Notes: generated from the letters alone by a model not told the origin. A stretch of DNA of 64,000 nt from Streptomyces cirratus (GCF_014650775.1 NZ_BMVP01000007.1:62001-126000); one strand, 5' to 3'. Shown: positions 16,586 through 25,707, numbered from the stretch's first letter. A program made the numbers and translations.

Positions 16586-17332
16586 ATGCGAACGGGAACC
16601 CGCCGGGCGGCAGCCCTCACCCTCTGCGGCGCGGTCGCCGCCCTGGCCCTCAGCGGCTGCGGCGGCCCGGCCCGCGGCGGTTACGTCGCCGTGGCAGCAG
16701 CGCCCTCCGGCCCGGGCGGCAACGTGCCGCCGCGCGGGCAGGTGGAGTTCCAGCAACTCGGAGCCCCGCCCGCGGACGGCGGCGCGGCTTCGGCTCAGAG
16801 TGGTACGTCGCCCGGTGCGAGGGACGCGAGGACCCCGGCCGCCTCCGCCCAGGGCGGACCCACACCCACCTCCCCCGGCGGCTCCGCAGCCCCGGGCACC
16901 CCACCGGCCCCCGCCCCGGCCACCACCCCCGGCACCCCCCACGACCCCGGGCCCCCGGGGCCGCCGGGATCCACACCCCCGCCCGCGCCGGGCAGGCCGG
17001 GCACCGGGACCCCGCCGCCGGCCACCCCGGCGCGGCTGACGCTGGGGGCCCCGCTCCGCTCGGCGGCCGGCGAGCGCTGGTGCGAGCGGGTCACCGTCGC
17101 CTTCACCAACACCGGGACCACGGCCGCACGTTCGGGCACGGTGAACTTCGCGACGCACATCATCGGCGCGCTCGGCATCGACTGGGCCACGATCACCACG
17201 ACCCAGCCGCTGCCCGCCCCGATCGCGGGAGGCACGTCGAAGACGCAGACCTACACGGTCTGCGTCGAGTCCTGGCGGGTACCCCTGGGCATGCACGTGG
17301 AGACGCGGAACGTCACTGCCACCTGGAGCTGA
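16586..17332 (+). CDS. Putative lipoprotein with proline-rich linker
   Basis: 248 residues, ATG at 16586. Lipobox LSGC (Cys near residue 28) follows a hydrophobic AVAALAL stretch. Residues about 75-150 are a Pro/Gly/Thr-rich linker. The C-terminal 100 residues, starting ARLTLGAPLRSAAGERW, form a beta-rich domain with two Cys (ERWCERVTVAF, TYTVCVESW) that could be disulfide-bonded; it recalls a CBM2-like or immunoglobulin-like fold (VAFTNTGTTAARSG). Surface-exposed; ligand unknown. Confidence 0.75.
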   Translation: MRTGTRRAAALTLCGAVAALALSGCGGPARGGYVAVAAAPSGPGGNVPPRGQVEFQQLGAPPADGGAASAQSGTSPGARDARTPAASAQGGPTPTSPGGSAAPGTPPAPAPATTPGTPHDPGPPGPPGSTPPPAPGRPGTGTPPPATPARLTLGAPLRSAAGERWCERVTVAFTNTGTTAARSGTVNFATHIIGALGIDWATITTTQPLPAPIAGGTSKTQTYTVCVESWRVPLGMHVETRNVTATWS

Positions 17333-17375
17333 CGTTCCGGCGCCACGGCACACCGGCGCTCGGCAAGGGGACCGG

Positions 17376-17603
17376 CTAGCCCAGCGCCAGCCAGGCCACC
17401 GCCGCGATCACGACGAGCGCGACGAGCGCCAGGCCCACCCACAGGCCGGTCTTCGGGGCCGCCTTCGCCGGCTGCCGCCGACGGGCTCCCGGCACGGTGG
17501 CACGCACCGGCTCCGCCTCCTCGACGAAGGCGCGGAACATCTGGGTGCTGCCCGCCGGGTCGTAGTTGCCCTCGGGGCCGGGTGAGTTGTGGTTCGCAGC
17601 CAT
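17376..17603 (-). CDS. Small C-terminally anchored membrane protein
   Basis: 75 residues, ATG at 17603 (MAANHNSPGPEGNYD). A soluble N-terminal half has QMFRAFVEEAEPVRATV and a basic RRRQPAKAAPK stretch, followed by a single C-terminal transmembrane helix (about 53-74). It is convergent with the lipoprotein gene and divergent from the MarR gene. Unknown function. Confidence 0.7.
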   Translation of the reverse strand: MAANHNSPGPEGNYDPAGSTQMFRAFVEEAEPVRATVPGARRRQPAKAAPKTGLWVGLALVALVVIAAVAWLALG

Positions 17604-17660
17604 GGCTCCGCACCCTAGCGGCTTTTCCGATTCCTTTGCCGCCCCACCTCGAAAATCCAT

Positions 17661-17702
17661 TTGCCTGTAGCAACCAATCTCTTCTATGGTTGCCCTAAGC
17701 AA
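17661..17702. promoter_or_regulatory. Double TTGC-N5-GCAA operator for the MarR regulator
   Basis: TTGCCTGTAGCAA (17661-17673) and TTGCCCTAAGCAA (17690-17702) are two 13-bp palindromes with centres 29 bp apart, directly upstream of the MarR ATG at 17721. A further GCAACCA/TGGTTGC inverted repeat (17670-17676 / 17687-17693) bridges them. MarR proteins typically bind such palindromes to repress their own operon. Confidence 0.7.
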
Positions 17703-17720
17703 CAAGATTGGGGGCGCCGG

Positions 17721-18164
17721 ATGACCACGCACAGGGACGCCGGCACCACGCCGACCACCCGCTACGAGGAGCTGGCCCGCCAGCTCACCGGCATCGGCGC
17801 GGTCAAGCGCGACCTCGCCCGGATCCTGCCCGCGGACTGCCCGACCGGCTCCGCCGCCGTACTGACCGTCCTCGACCGGCACGGCGAGATGCGGCTGAGC
17901 CGGCTCGCCGAGTTCATGGCCATCGACATCTCGGTGAGCAGCCGGCACGTCGCCCACGCCGCCGACCGCGGCTGGATCGAACGCGTCCTCGACCCCGGCG
18001 ACGGCCGCTGCCGGATCCTGCGCCTCACCCCGGCCGGACGCACCGTCCTCGCCGAGCTCAGCACCCGGTACACGAACGCCCTGGAAAGGGCCCTGTCCGA
18101 CTGGTCGGCCGAGGACATCGACGCGCTCAACTCCCTGCTGGCCCGGCTCCGATCCAGCTTCTAG
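17721..18164 (+). CDS. MarR family transcriptional regulator
   Basis: 147 residues, ATG at 17721. Winged helix-turn-helix: MRLSRLAEFMAIDISVSSRHV is the recognition region (about 57-77) and DRGWIERVLDPGDGRCRILRLTP the wing (split at residue 90). Four terminal helices provide dimerisation. Ends 15 bases before the MFS gene, so regulator and transporter are one operon, probably derepressed by the exported compound. Confidence 0.9.
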   Translation: MTTHRDAGTTPTTRYEELARQLTGIGAVKRDLARILPADCPTGSAAVLTVLDRHGEMRLSRLAEFMAIDISVSSRHVAHAADRGWIERVLDPGDGRCRILRLTPAGRTVLAELSTRYTNALERALSDWSAEDIDALNSLLARLRSSF

Positions 18165-18179
18165 TACCTAAGGAACCAC

Positions 18180-19808
18180 ATGGCTACGACCACACCCGCC
18201 GGTGTGCGGGGAGGCGGCCGGTCGGGGACCACGCCCGACGGCGCGCCCATGACTCACCCGCAGATCATGAAGGCCCTGTCCGGGCTGATGCTCGGCATGT
18301 TCGTGGCGATCCTGTCCTCCACGATCGTCTCCAACGCGCTGCCCCAGATCATCAGCGACCTCGGCGGGACGCAGTCCTCCTACACCTGGGTCGTCACCGC
18401 CGCCCTCCTCTCTATGACGGCCGCGACCCCCCTGTGGGGAAAGCTGTCCGACCTGTTCAGCAAGAAGCTGCTGGTCCAGATATCCCTGGTCGTCTATGTC
18501 CTCGGCTCCGTCGTCGCCGGCATGTCACAGAACACCGGCATGCTCATCGCCTGCCGCGTGGTCCAGGGCATCGGCGTCGGCGGTCTGTCCGCCCTCGCCC
18601 AGATCGTGATGGCGGCGATGATCTCCCCGCGCGAGCGCGGCCGCTACAGCGGCTACCTCGGCGCGGTGTTCGCGGTCGCCACCGTCGGCGGCCCGCTGCT
18701 CGGCGGCGTCATCACCGACACCGACTGGCTGGGCTGGCGCTGGTGCTTCTACGTCGGAGTCCCGTTCGCCGTCATCGCGCTGATCGTGCTCCAGAAGACC
18801 CTGCGGCTCCCGGTGGTCCGGCGGGACGTCAAGGTCGACTGGCTGGGCGCGTTCCTGATCAGCGGCGCGGTGTCGTTGCTGCTGATCTGGGTCACCCAGG
18901 CCGGGGACTCGTACGACTGGATCTCCTGGACGACGCTGGCGATGACCGGCGGCGCCGTGGTGCTCGGCCTGCTCTTCCTCCTCGTCGAGTCCCGGGCGAG
19001 CGACCCGATCATCCCGCTGCGCCTGTTCCGCAACAAGACCATCTCCCTCGCCTCGGCCGCCTCGCTGTTCGTCGGGATCGCGATGTTCTCCGGCACGGTC
19101 TTTTTCAGCCAGTACTTCCAGCTCGCCCGCGGCGAGTCCCCCACGATGTCCGGAATCCTCACGATTCCGATGATCGGCGGTCTCTTCGTCTCCTCCACCG
19201 TTTCCGGTCAGGTGATCACCAAGACCGGTCGGTGGAAGGCCTGGCTGGTGGCCGGCGGGGTGCTGCTGACGGCCGGCCTCGGCCTGCTGGGGTCGCTGCG
19301 CTACGACACCCCGTACTGGCACATCGCGGTCTACATGGCGCTGACCGGTCTCGGCCTCGGCATGATGATGCAGAACCTGGTCCTCGCCACGCAGAACCAG
19401 GTGGCCCCGCAGGACCTCGGTGCGGCCAGCTCCGTCGTCACCTTCTTCCGCTCGCTCGGCGGCGCCATGGGCGTCTCGGCGCTCGGCGCGGTGATGGCGA
19501 ACCGGGTCACGCACTACGTCACGGACGGTCTGACCGCGCTCGGTCCGAAGGCGGCGGCCATGGCGCACGGAGGCGGGGGCGGGATCCCCGACCTCGACAA
19601 GCTGCCCGCGCCGCTGCGCACCGTCATCGAGTCCGCGTACGGGCACGGAGTCGGCGACGTCTTCCTCTACGCCGCTCCGTGCGCGCTGCTCGCCCTGCTG
19701 CTGGTGCTGTTCATCAAGGAGGTCGCGTTGAAGTCGAAGCCGACGTCGCACGCCCCGGCAGCGGCGAGCGCCGTCCAGGAGGCGCCGGCCGTCGCCCGGG
19801 CGAAGTAG
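18180..19808 (+). CDS. MFS multidrug efflux transporter, DHA2 (14-TM) family
   Basis: 542 residues, ATG at 18180 behind AAGGA. Fourteen predicted membrane segments. The DHA2 motifs are present: the first helix region GMFVAILSSTIVSNALPQI, motif A WGKLSDLFSKK, and the motif C-like GAVFAVATVGGPLLGGVI. Expected to be a proton-driven exporter of drugs or amphiphiles. The cytoplasmic C-terminus is Ala/Lys-rich. A perfect hairpin terminator follows. Confidence 0.9.
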   Translation: MATTTPAGVRGGGRSGTTPDGAPMTHPQIMKALSGLMLGMFVAILSSTIVSNALPQIISDLGGTQSSYTWVVTAALLSMTAATPLWGKLSDLFSKKLLVQISLVVYVLGSVVAGMSQNTGMLIACRVVQGIGVGGLSALAQIVMAAMISPRERGRYSGYLGAVFAVATVGGPLLGGVITDTDWLGWRWCFYVGVPFAVIALIVLQKTLRLPVVRRDVKVDWLGAFLISGAVSLLLIWVTQAGDSYDWISWTTLAMTGGAVVLGLLFLLVESRASDPIIPLRLFRNKTISLASAASLFVGIAMFSGTVFFSQYFQLARGESPTMSGILTIPMIGGLFVSSTVSGQVITKTGRWKAWLVAGGVLLTAGLGLLGSLRYDTPYWHIAVYMALTGLGLGMMMQNLVLATQNQVAPQDLGAASSVVTFFRSLGGAMGVSALGAVMANRVTHYVTDGLTALGPKAAAMAHGGGGGIPDLDKLPAPLRTVIESAYGHGVGDVFLYAAPCALLALLLVLFIKEVALKSKPTSHAPAAASAVQEAPAVARAK

Positions 19809-19833
19809 CCGGGTGCCCGTACGGCGGCCGCAA

Positions 19834-19878
19834 CGGCAAGGTGCCGCAGACGCAGTCCTCGTCTGCGGCACCTTGCCG
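19834..19878. terminator. Perfect 18-bp hairpin between convergent operons
   Basis: CGGCAAGGTGCCGCAGAC (19834-19851) pairs without mismatch with GTCTGCGGCACCTTGCCG (19861-19878), 9-base loop. It lies between the MFS gene (+) and the GT39 gene (-) and can end both transcripts. Confidence 0.9.
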
Positions 19879-19906
19879 TGTGCGGATGGGGGACGGGCCG
19901 GCCCGG

Positions 19907-22039
19907 TCAGGGTGTCGTGGTCGCCGGCGCGGTGAGGTCGTAGAAGACGGCCCCGCCGAGGGTGGTGGCCCGGTAGGTGGCCTTCACCCAGGTTTCGATG
20001 GCGCTGCTGTTGCCACCGCCCGGGCCGCCCGCGCGTCGAAGGCCGGTGGACTCACCGCCGGCCGCGCCCTGAGGCTGCGGCTGGACCTGCCCCTGGTCCT
20101 CGCTCCGGCCGATGAACCAGTGGATACGGCCGGCCTTGACGTACGCCTTGAACTGCTCCAGGGTCGGCGAGGGATCGCTGCCGTTGAAGCCGCCGATCGG
20201 CATGACCGGCGTGCCGGAAGCCAGTTGGTAGCTCGCCGCGTTCTGCGAACCGATGGCCGCCGCCGCCCACGTGTAGCGACCGGCGTCGGCCCGCAGCGCG
20301 GCCGTGGCCTCCGCGCTCGCCTTCGTGCCGTTCAGCAGCCCGCCGGCGCCGCCGGGAGCGTTGCCCCGCGTGTCGCCCTGCGGACCGCCTCCGGCAGGCC
20401 TCGTGCTGCCGGGGACCCCGGCAGGCCGTCCGCCGGGACGCATCCCGGGCCCAGCGCCCGGGCCGCCCTGGGGCAGGCCACCGCCGGGGAGGTAGAACCT
20501 GCGCATGCCACGGCCACCCGGGCCGCCGCCACCCGCCACAGCGGGGCCGGCCGTCACGATGGAGCCCGCGTGCGGGGTGTTCACCGTGGTCAGGCAGTAC
20601 GCGAGCGGCCCCGCCAGCGCAGCGCCCAGGCCGATGCCCGCCACCGCCAGCAGCGCCCTGCGGCCCAGCCGCGCGGCGAACGGCAGCGCGACGGCAGCGC
20701 CGATACCCGCCCCGAGCACCGTCCAGCGCAGCCACGGCAGGAATCCGGTGGCGCGGCCGAGCAGCACGAAGGCCCAGTACGCGGTGAGTGCGAGGGTGCC
20801 GGCGAGGGTGAGGACGGCGGCCCGGCTGCCGCGCTCCTCCCACAGCACCGCGACGCCCATGCCGACGAGCGCGGCCAGGAACGGGGCGAGGGCCACGGTG
20901 TAGTACTCGTGGAAGATCCCCTGCATGTAGCTGAAGACCAATCCGGTGATCAGAAGACAGCCGCCCCAGGCCAGGAAGGCGGCGCGGGCCGTGCTCTCCA
21001 GCGAATCCGTGGCCCGGCGGGCCCTCCAAGTGATCACCAGGCCGGCGAGGAGCATGACCAGGGCCGCCGGAAGCAGCCAGGAGATCTGACCGCCGATGTT
21101 GCCCGCGAACAGCCGGTCGATGCCGGTCTCTCCCCAGCCTCCGCCGCCGCCCCCGCCGGGGCGCCCGGCGCCTGCGACGCTGCCGGTCTCGTTCCCGTTG
21201 ATCCGTCCCAGCCCGTTGTAGCCGAGGGTCAGTTCCAGGAAGGAGTTGTTCTGCGACCCTCCGATGTAGGGCCGGGACTTGGCGGGCCACAGTTCCACCA
21301 CGGCCACCCACCAGCCGCCCGCCGCCACCATCGCGAGTCCGGCAAGCAGCAGCTGACCCAGTCGCCTGCGCAGCCGAGTGGGAGCGCAGACCGCGTACAG
21401 CATCGCGAGCGGAGGCAGGATGACGAAGGCCTGGAGGGTCTTGGTCAGGAAGGCGAATCCGACCGCGGCTCCGGCCCCTACGAGCCAGCCGGTGCGTGCT
21501 CCGTCCAGTGCCCGCAGGACGCAGTACACGGTGACGGTCATCAGCAGGGCGAGCAGCGCGTCGGGGTTGTTGAAGCGGAACATCAAGGCCGCGACGGGCG
21601 TCAGGGCGAAGACGGCACCGCTCAGCAGCGCGGCCACGGGACCGAAGTGGCGCCGTACGGCGGCGTAGAGCACCGCGGTGGTGCCGACGCCCATCAGGGC
21701 CTGCGGAACCAGGATCTGCCAGCCGCCCAGCCCGAAGAGTCGCACCGACAGGGCCATGGGCCACAGGGCGGCCGGGGGCTTGTCGACGGTGATGGAGTTC
21801 CCGGCGTCGGAGGAGCCGAAGAAGAAGGCCTTCCAGCTCTCGGCGCCCGCCTGGACCGCTGCCGAGTAGAAGGAGTTCGCATAGCCCGAGGCGCCCAGGT
21901 TCCACAGCAGCAGGACGGCAGTGAGGAGCAGGAGCACGGCGTAGGCGGGACGTTCCCAGCGGGGCCGGCCGGTCACCGCCGGAGTACCGGCGGCGGCCGG
22001 TGGGGCGGGTGGGAAGAGGTGTACTGCGGCCGTCGTCAT
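19907..22039 (-). CDS. ArnT/PMT-type (GT39) membrane glycosyltransferase
   Basis: 710 residues with 11-13 membrane helices. The first extracellular loop holds the family pattern SITVDKPPAALWPMAL with the catalytic-type Asp; FRFNNPDALLALL follows. A Gly/Pro-rich stretch (about 490-560) precedes a C-terminal extracytoplasmic domain (ASYQLASGTPVMPIGGFNGS). GT39 enzymes transfer a sugar from a polyprenyl carrier to lipid or protein outside the membrane. The start ATG overlaps the stop of the GT2 gene by four bases, so the two are co-translated: GT2/GtrA probably supplies the lipid-linked sugar. Confidence 0.85.
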   Translation of the reverse strand: MTTAAVHLFPPAPPAAAGTPAVTGRPRWERPAYAVLLLLTAVLLLWNLGASGYANSFYSAAVQAGAESWKAFFFGSSDAGNSITVDKPPAALWPMALSVRLFGLGGWQILVPQALMGVGTTAVLYAAVRRHFGPVAALLSGAVFALTPVAALMFRFNNPDALLALLMTVTVYCVLRALDGARTGWLVGAGAAVGFAFLTKTLQAFVILPPLAMLYAVCAPTRLRRRLGQLLLAGLAMVAAGGWWVAVVELWPAKSRPYIGGSQNNSFLELTLGYNGLGRINGNETGSVAGAGRPGGGGGGGWGETGIDRLFAGNIGGQISWLLPAALVMLLAGLVITWRARRATDSLESTARAAFLAWGGCLLITGLVFSYMQGIFHEYYTVALAPFLAALVGMGVAVLWEERGSRAAVLTLAGTLALTAYWAFVLLGRATGFLPWLRWTVLGAGIGAAVALPFAARLGRRALLAVAGIGLGAALAGPLAYCLTTVNTPHAGSIVTAGPAVAGGGGPGGRGMRRFYLPGGGLPQGGPGAGPGMRPGGRPAGVPGSTRPAGGGPQGDTRGNAPGGAGGLLNGTKASAEATAALRADAGRYTWAAAAIGSQNAASYQLASGTPVMPIGGFNGSDPSPTLEQFKAYVKAGRIHWFIGRSEDQGQVQPQPQGAAGGESTGLRRAGGPGGGNSSAIETWVKATYRATTLGGAVFYDLTAPATTTP

Positions 22040-23310
22040 CGGATGTCGTCCTTCGTGGGGTTGCCGTGAGGCTCGGGGAAGACCCAGGCGCGGAAGAGCA
22101 GGAAGCGCAGCACGGTGGCAGCGAGGTTGGCCGTGATCAGCACGGCGAGTTCAGTGCTGTGGGCCGGCTCGGCGGCAGCCGCGCCCAGGGCGGCGAGTGA
22201 GCCGCTGGTCAGGGTCAGCCCGATGGCGAAGACCACCAGCCCCTGTGCCTGGTGGCGAACGGCGCGGGCGCGGCCCCGCACCCCGAAGGTGAGCCGGCGG
22301 TTGGCGGCGGTATTGGCGACGGCCGACAACAGCAGGGCGGCCGCGTTGGCGACCTGGGGCCCCGTCGTCGTACGGAACGCCGAGTACAGCGCCAGGTAGA
22401 GCAGGGTGCTGAGCAACCCCACCGCGCAAAAGCCGAGGAGTTGGCGGGCCAGCCCGCGCGGGACCCCGGGCAGTGCGGTCCGGTCCCGCGGGTCGTCGCC
22501 GAAGGGGCGGGCGAGCCGGTCGAGGGGCAGCGCGCCGACGGCGAGCGCCCGGCCGACCCGCCAGACGCCCTTGAGGTCCTCGGCGGCGGTGCGTGCGATG
22601 TGGACGGTGGAGTCGGGGTCGTCCACCCAGTCCACCGGCACCTCGTGGATCCGTAGCCCGGCGCGTTCGGCCAGCACCAGCAGCTCGGTGTCGAAAAACC
22701 AGCCGGAGTCCTCCACCAGCGGCAACAGCCGCTCCGCGACGTCGCGCCGGATGGCCTTGAAGCCGCACTGGGCGTCGGTGAAGCGGGCGGCGAGGGAGGA
22801 GCGCAGCAGCAGGTTGTAGGCCCGGGAGACGAACTCCCGCTTGGCTCCCCGGACCACGCGGGAGGAGCGTGCGAGCCGGGTGCCTATGGCGAGGTCGGAG
22901 TGACCCGATATCAGCGGGGCGACCAGGGGCAGCAGGGCGTTGAGGTCGGTGGAGAGGTCCACGTCCATGTAGGCGAGGACGGGAGCCTCCGAGCGGGACC
23001 AGACGGTGCGCAGGGCTCGGCCCCGGCCCTTCTCCTCCAGCCGGATGCTGCGTACCTCCTCCACAGCAGTGGCGAGGACGGCTGCGACGTCGGGGGTGCG
23101 GTCCGTGCTGGCGTTGTCGGCGATGGTGATGCGGAAGGGGTAAGGGAACGTCTTGGTGAGGTGTTCGTGCAGCCGGTGCACGCAGGGGCCGAGGTCCTTC
23201 TCCTCGTTGAACACCGGTATCACCGCGTCGAGTACGGGCTCACCCGGTACGGGTGCCAAGTGCACGCGCGCCGGGAGGGCTCCGGGGCCGGGAGAGGTGT
23301 CGGTTGGCAT
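22036..23310 (-). CDS. Bifunctional GT2 glycosyltransferase / GtrA-like membrane protein
   Basis: 424 residues, start MPTDTSPGPG (ATG at 23310). GT2 domain: LDAVIPVFNEEKDL, ADNASTDRTPD, and the nucleotide-sugar/metal motif MDVDLSTD (Asp116, Asp118). The C-terminal third (about 300-415) has four membrane helices of the GtrA type, which flip or carry undecaprenyl-linked sugar. It looks like a polyprenyl-phosphate sugar synthase feeding the GT39 enzyme encoded next. The open frame extends to 23460 but upstream residues look non-native. Confidence 0.85.
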   Translation of the reverse strand: MPTDTSPGPGALPARVHLAPVPGEPVLDAVIPVFNEEKDLGPCVHRLHEHLTKTFPYPFRITIADNASTDRTPDVAAVLATAVEEVRSIRLEEKGRGRALRTVWSRSEAPVLAYMDVDLSTDLNALLPLVAPLISGHSDLAIGTRLARSSRVVRGAKREFVSRAYNLLLRSSLAARFTDAQCGFKAIRRDVAERLLPLVEDSGWFFDTELLVLAERAGLRIHEVPVDWVDDPDSTVHIARTAAEDLKGVWRVGRALAVGALPLDRLARPFGDDPRDRTALPGVPRGLARQLLGFCAVGLLSTLLYLALYSAFRTTTGPQVANAAALLLSAVANTAANRRLTFGVRGRARAVRHQAQGLVVFAIGLTLTSGSLAALGAAAAEPAHSTELAVLITANLAATVLRFLLFRAWVFPEPHGNPTKDDIR

Positions 23311-23335
23311 GCTCCGAGCCTCCGGCGGCGGGCTG

Positions 23336-24940
23336 TCACCGCTGTGTGGTGAGCCTGTGCTCCGTCTGTGAGTCGGTCCGCTCCTCGGTGTGTGCGAGGG
23401 GGAGGAGAACCTCGAAGCAGGTCCGGCCGGGTCGGCTGCGGACCTCGACCCGGCCGCCATGGGCGGTGACCACTGCCTGGACTATGGCGAGACCGAGGCC
23501 GGTGGAACCGGCAGCTCGGGACCGGGAGGCATCGCCCCGGGCGAACCGCTCGAAGACGTGCGGGGCCAACTCGGCTGGAATACCTGGTCCGTCGTCTTCG
23601 ACCCGGAGGCGAACGAGCGGTGTTTCACGTGAAACATGCGCGGTGACGGTGGTGCCGGGCGGGGTGTGGGTGCGTGCGTTGGCGAGGAGGTTCACCAGGA
23701 CTTGCTGGATCCGGGCCGGGTCGGCCCGGATGGGCGCCGGTTCGTCCGGGAGTTCCAGCCGCCAGTGGTGCTCCGGCCCGGCGGCCCGGGCGTCGCTGAC
23801 GGCATCGACCACGAGCGGGGCGAGGTCGGTGGCTGTGTCGCCGGTGGCGAGTGGCCGGCCCGCGTCCAGCCGGGCAAGCAACAGCAGGTCCTCGACCAGG
23901 CCGGTCATCCGGGTGGCTTCGGATTCGATGCGGCCCAGGGCGTGGCGGGTGTCTGGGCCCGGCTCCTCGTGGCCCCGGCGGGTCAGCTCGGCATAGCCCC
24001 GGATCGAGGCCAGAGGGGTCCGCAACTCATGGCTGGCGTCGGCCACGAACTGGCGTATCCGGGTTTCGCTCTGCTGCCGGGCGGTCAGGGCGGAGGAGAC
24101 ATGGCCCAGCAACCGGTTCAAGGCCGCGCCGACCTGACCGATCTCGGTCCGGGGGTCGGCTTCGGCGTCGGGAACCCGCTCGTGCAGAGCGGGTTCACCG
24201 CTGTGCAGGGGGAGTTCGGAGACCCGGGTGGCGGTGGCGGCCACCCGCCGCAACGGGCGCAGCGCCACACCCACCAGGGCCTGTCCGGCGAGGGATGCCG
24301 CGATCAGGCCGGCCAGGGTGGCGAAGACCTCGACCGCGATCAGCGTCCGGACGGTGGAGTCGACTTCGCCGAGCCGGAAGCCCAGGACCAGGCTTCCGTC
24401 GGGAGCGGTGAGCACCCGGTAGCCGCCGAGATCCGGCAGATCCACGTCCAGCGGTCGGGGCCGGCTCTGAGCGGCTTTGCGGGCGGCCTTCGCCAGAGCC
24501 GCGGCCTGGGCTTCGGTGAGGGGCTGGCGGTGGTCGAGTTCGGGGCCGCCCACCGCGGCGTTGCGGGCGGTGCCGATGACCTTGCCGTTCTCGTCCAGCC
24601 GGATCCCGGCCGCGCCCGGCGGGGTCCCGGCCAGCACGAAACCGAGGCTGCCCTCTCGGGCGGCCTTCCCGGCGCCGGGGCCTCGGGTGGCCATCGTGAT
24701 GGAGGCGCGCAGCTGGTTGTCCAGTTGCTCGACCAGGTACTGGCGCAGCGCAAAGGTGGTGACGGCGCCGATGGCCGCGCCGACGACGGCGATCAGCGCC
24801 ACCGCCGCCAGCACGAGACGGGACCGCAGCGACCAGGGCCGCAAGACCCGGCGCCCGCGGCCGGGCTCGCGGCCGGTTCCGCGCCCGGGTCCGCGCCCGG
24901 GTCCGCGCCCGGATGCGCGGCCGGGAAGACGTACGGCCAC
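23336..24940 (-). CDS. Sensor histidine kinase
   Basis: 534 residues. GTG at 24940 overlaps the response-regulator stop by one base (TAGTG). N-terminus has an Arg/Gly/Pro repeat (GRGPGRGPGRGTGR), then a membrane helix (about 40-65), an extracytoplasmic sensor domain, a second helix (about 200-222), HAMP, a phosphoacceptor box SHELRTPL (His304), N box NLLANA and G boxes DDGPGIP, RAAGSTGLGLAIV. Signals with the OmpR-type regulator encoded just upstream. A parS site inside the gene encodes residues HVSRET (435-440). Confidence 0.9.
   Translation of the reverse strand: MAVRLPGRASGRGPGRGPGRGTGREPGRGRRVLRPWSLRSRLVLAAVALIAVVGAAIGAVTTFALRQYLVEQLDNQLRASITMATRGPGAGKAAREGSLGFVLAGTPPGAAGIRLDENGKVIGTARNAAVGGPELDHRQPLTEAQAAALAKAARKAAQSRPRPLDVDLPDLGGYRVLTAPDGSLVLGFRLGEVDSTVRTLIAVEVFATLAGLIAASLAGQALVGVALRPLRRVAATATRVSELPLHSGEPALHERVPDAEADPRTEIGQVGAALNRLLGHVSSALTARQQSETRIRQFVADASHELRTPLASIRGYAELTRRGHEEPGPDTRHALGRIESEATRMTGLVEDLLLLARLDAGRPLATGDTATDLAPLVVDAVSDARAAGPEHHWRLELPDEPAPIRADPARIQQVLVNLLANARTHTPPGTTVTAHVSRETPLVRLRVEDDGPGIPAELAPHVFERFARGDASRSRAAGSTGLGLAIVQAVVTAHGGRVEVRSRPGRTCFEVLLPLAHTEERTDSQTEHRLTTQR
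23622..23635. other. parS ParB-binding site 1 (intragenic)
   Basis: GTTTCACGTGAAAC, a perfect 14-bp palindrome matching the Streptomyces parS consensus, extended to 16 bp by flanking T/A. It lies inside the histidine kinase gene and is read there as HVSRET. Confidence 0.9.
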
Positions 24941-25707
24941 TACTCGGCCGGCTTGATCAAGTAACCGGCGCCCCGCCGGGTGTGGATCATGGGCGGCCAT
25001 CCGGGGCCGCTCTCCAGCTTCCGCCTCAGGTAGGAGATGTACAGCTCGACCACGTTGGCTTGGCCGCCGAAGTCGTAGGACCACACCCGGTCAAGGATCT
25101 GCGCCTTGCTCAGCACCCGGCGCGGGTTGCGCATCAGGTAGCGCAGCAGCTCGAACTCCGTGGCCGTCAGGTGGATCTCCCGGCCGCCACGGGTCACCTC
25201 GTGGCTGTCCTCGTCGAGCCTCAGGTCGCCGACCGCCAGTACCGAGCCGCCGCGGGCCGCCTGCGCCGCGCCCGAGCGGCGGACCAGGCCTCGGAGCCTT
25301 GCCACGACCTCTTCGAGGCTGAACGGCTTGGTGACGTAGTCGTCCCCACCCGCCGTCAGCCCGGCGATGCGGTCCTCGACGGAGTCCTTGGCGGTCAGGA
25401 ACAGCACCGGCACGTGCGGCAGCTCGCGGCGCAGCCGGCCGAGCACGGCGAGGCCGTCCATGTCCGGGAGCATGATGTCGAGGAGCACCACGTCCGGGCG
25501 GAACTGCCGCGCCGCCCGCACCGCGCTCGCCCCGTCACCCGCGCTGCGGACCTCGCACCCTTCGTAGCGCAGGGCCATGCACAGGAGCTCGGAGAGCGCG
25601 GCCTCGTCGTCGACGACGAGCACCCGGCAGGGGCCGCCGTCGGGGCGGACGAGGGCCGTGTGCTTGCCGGTGGACGTGGACGCGTGGGAGGTGGTCGTCG
25701 CAGTCAT
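24940..25707 (-). CDS. OmpR/PhoB family response regulator
   Basis: 255 residues. Receiver domain with acidic pair VVDDE (33-34), phospho-Asp77 in LLDIMLPDMDG, Thr in FLTAKD and Lys127 in DDYVTKPFS. C-terminal winged helix with HLTATEFELLRYLMRNP and RVWSYDFGGQANVVELYISY. Works with the overlapping histidine kinase. The N-terminal 25 residues are a non-conserved Ser/Thr extension. Target genes are unknown; the adjacent glycosyltransferases are candidates. Confidence 0.9.
   Translation of the reverse strand: MTATTTSHASTSTGKHTALVRPDGGPCRVLVVDDEAALSELLCMALRYEGCEVRSAGDGASAVRAARQFRPDVVLLDIMLPDMDGLAVLGRLRRELPHVPVLFLTAKDSVEDRIAGLTAGGDDYVTKPFSLEEVVARLRGLVRRSGAAQAARGGSVLAVGDLRLDEDSHEVTRGGREIHLTATEFELLRYLMRNPRRVLSKAQILDRVWSYDFGGQANVVELYISYLRRKLESGPGWPPMIHTRRGAGYLIKPAE

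Noticed and set aside
20052..21905. Long minus-strand frame within the GT39 gene
   Set aside because: Shifted frame of a recognised membrane glycosyltransferase; no hydrophobic helices.
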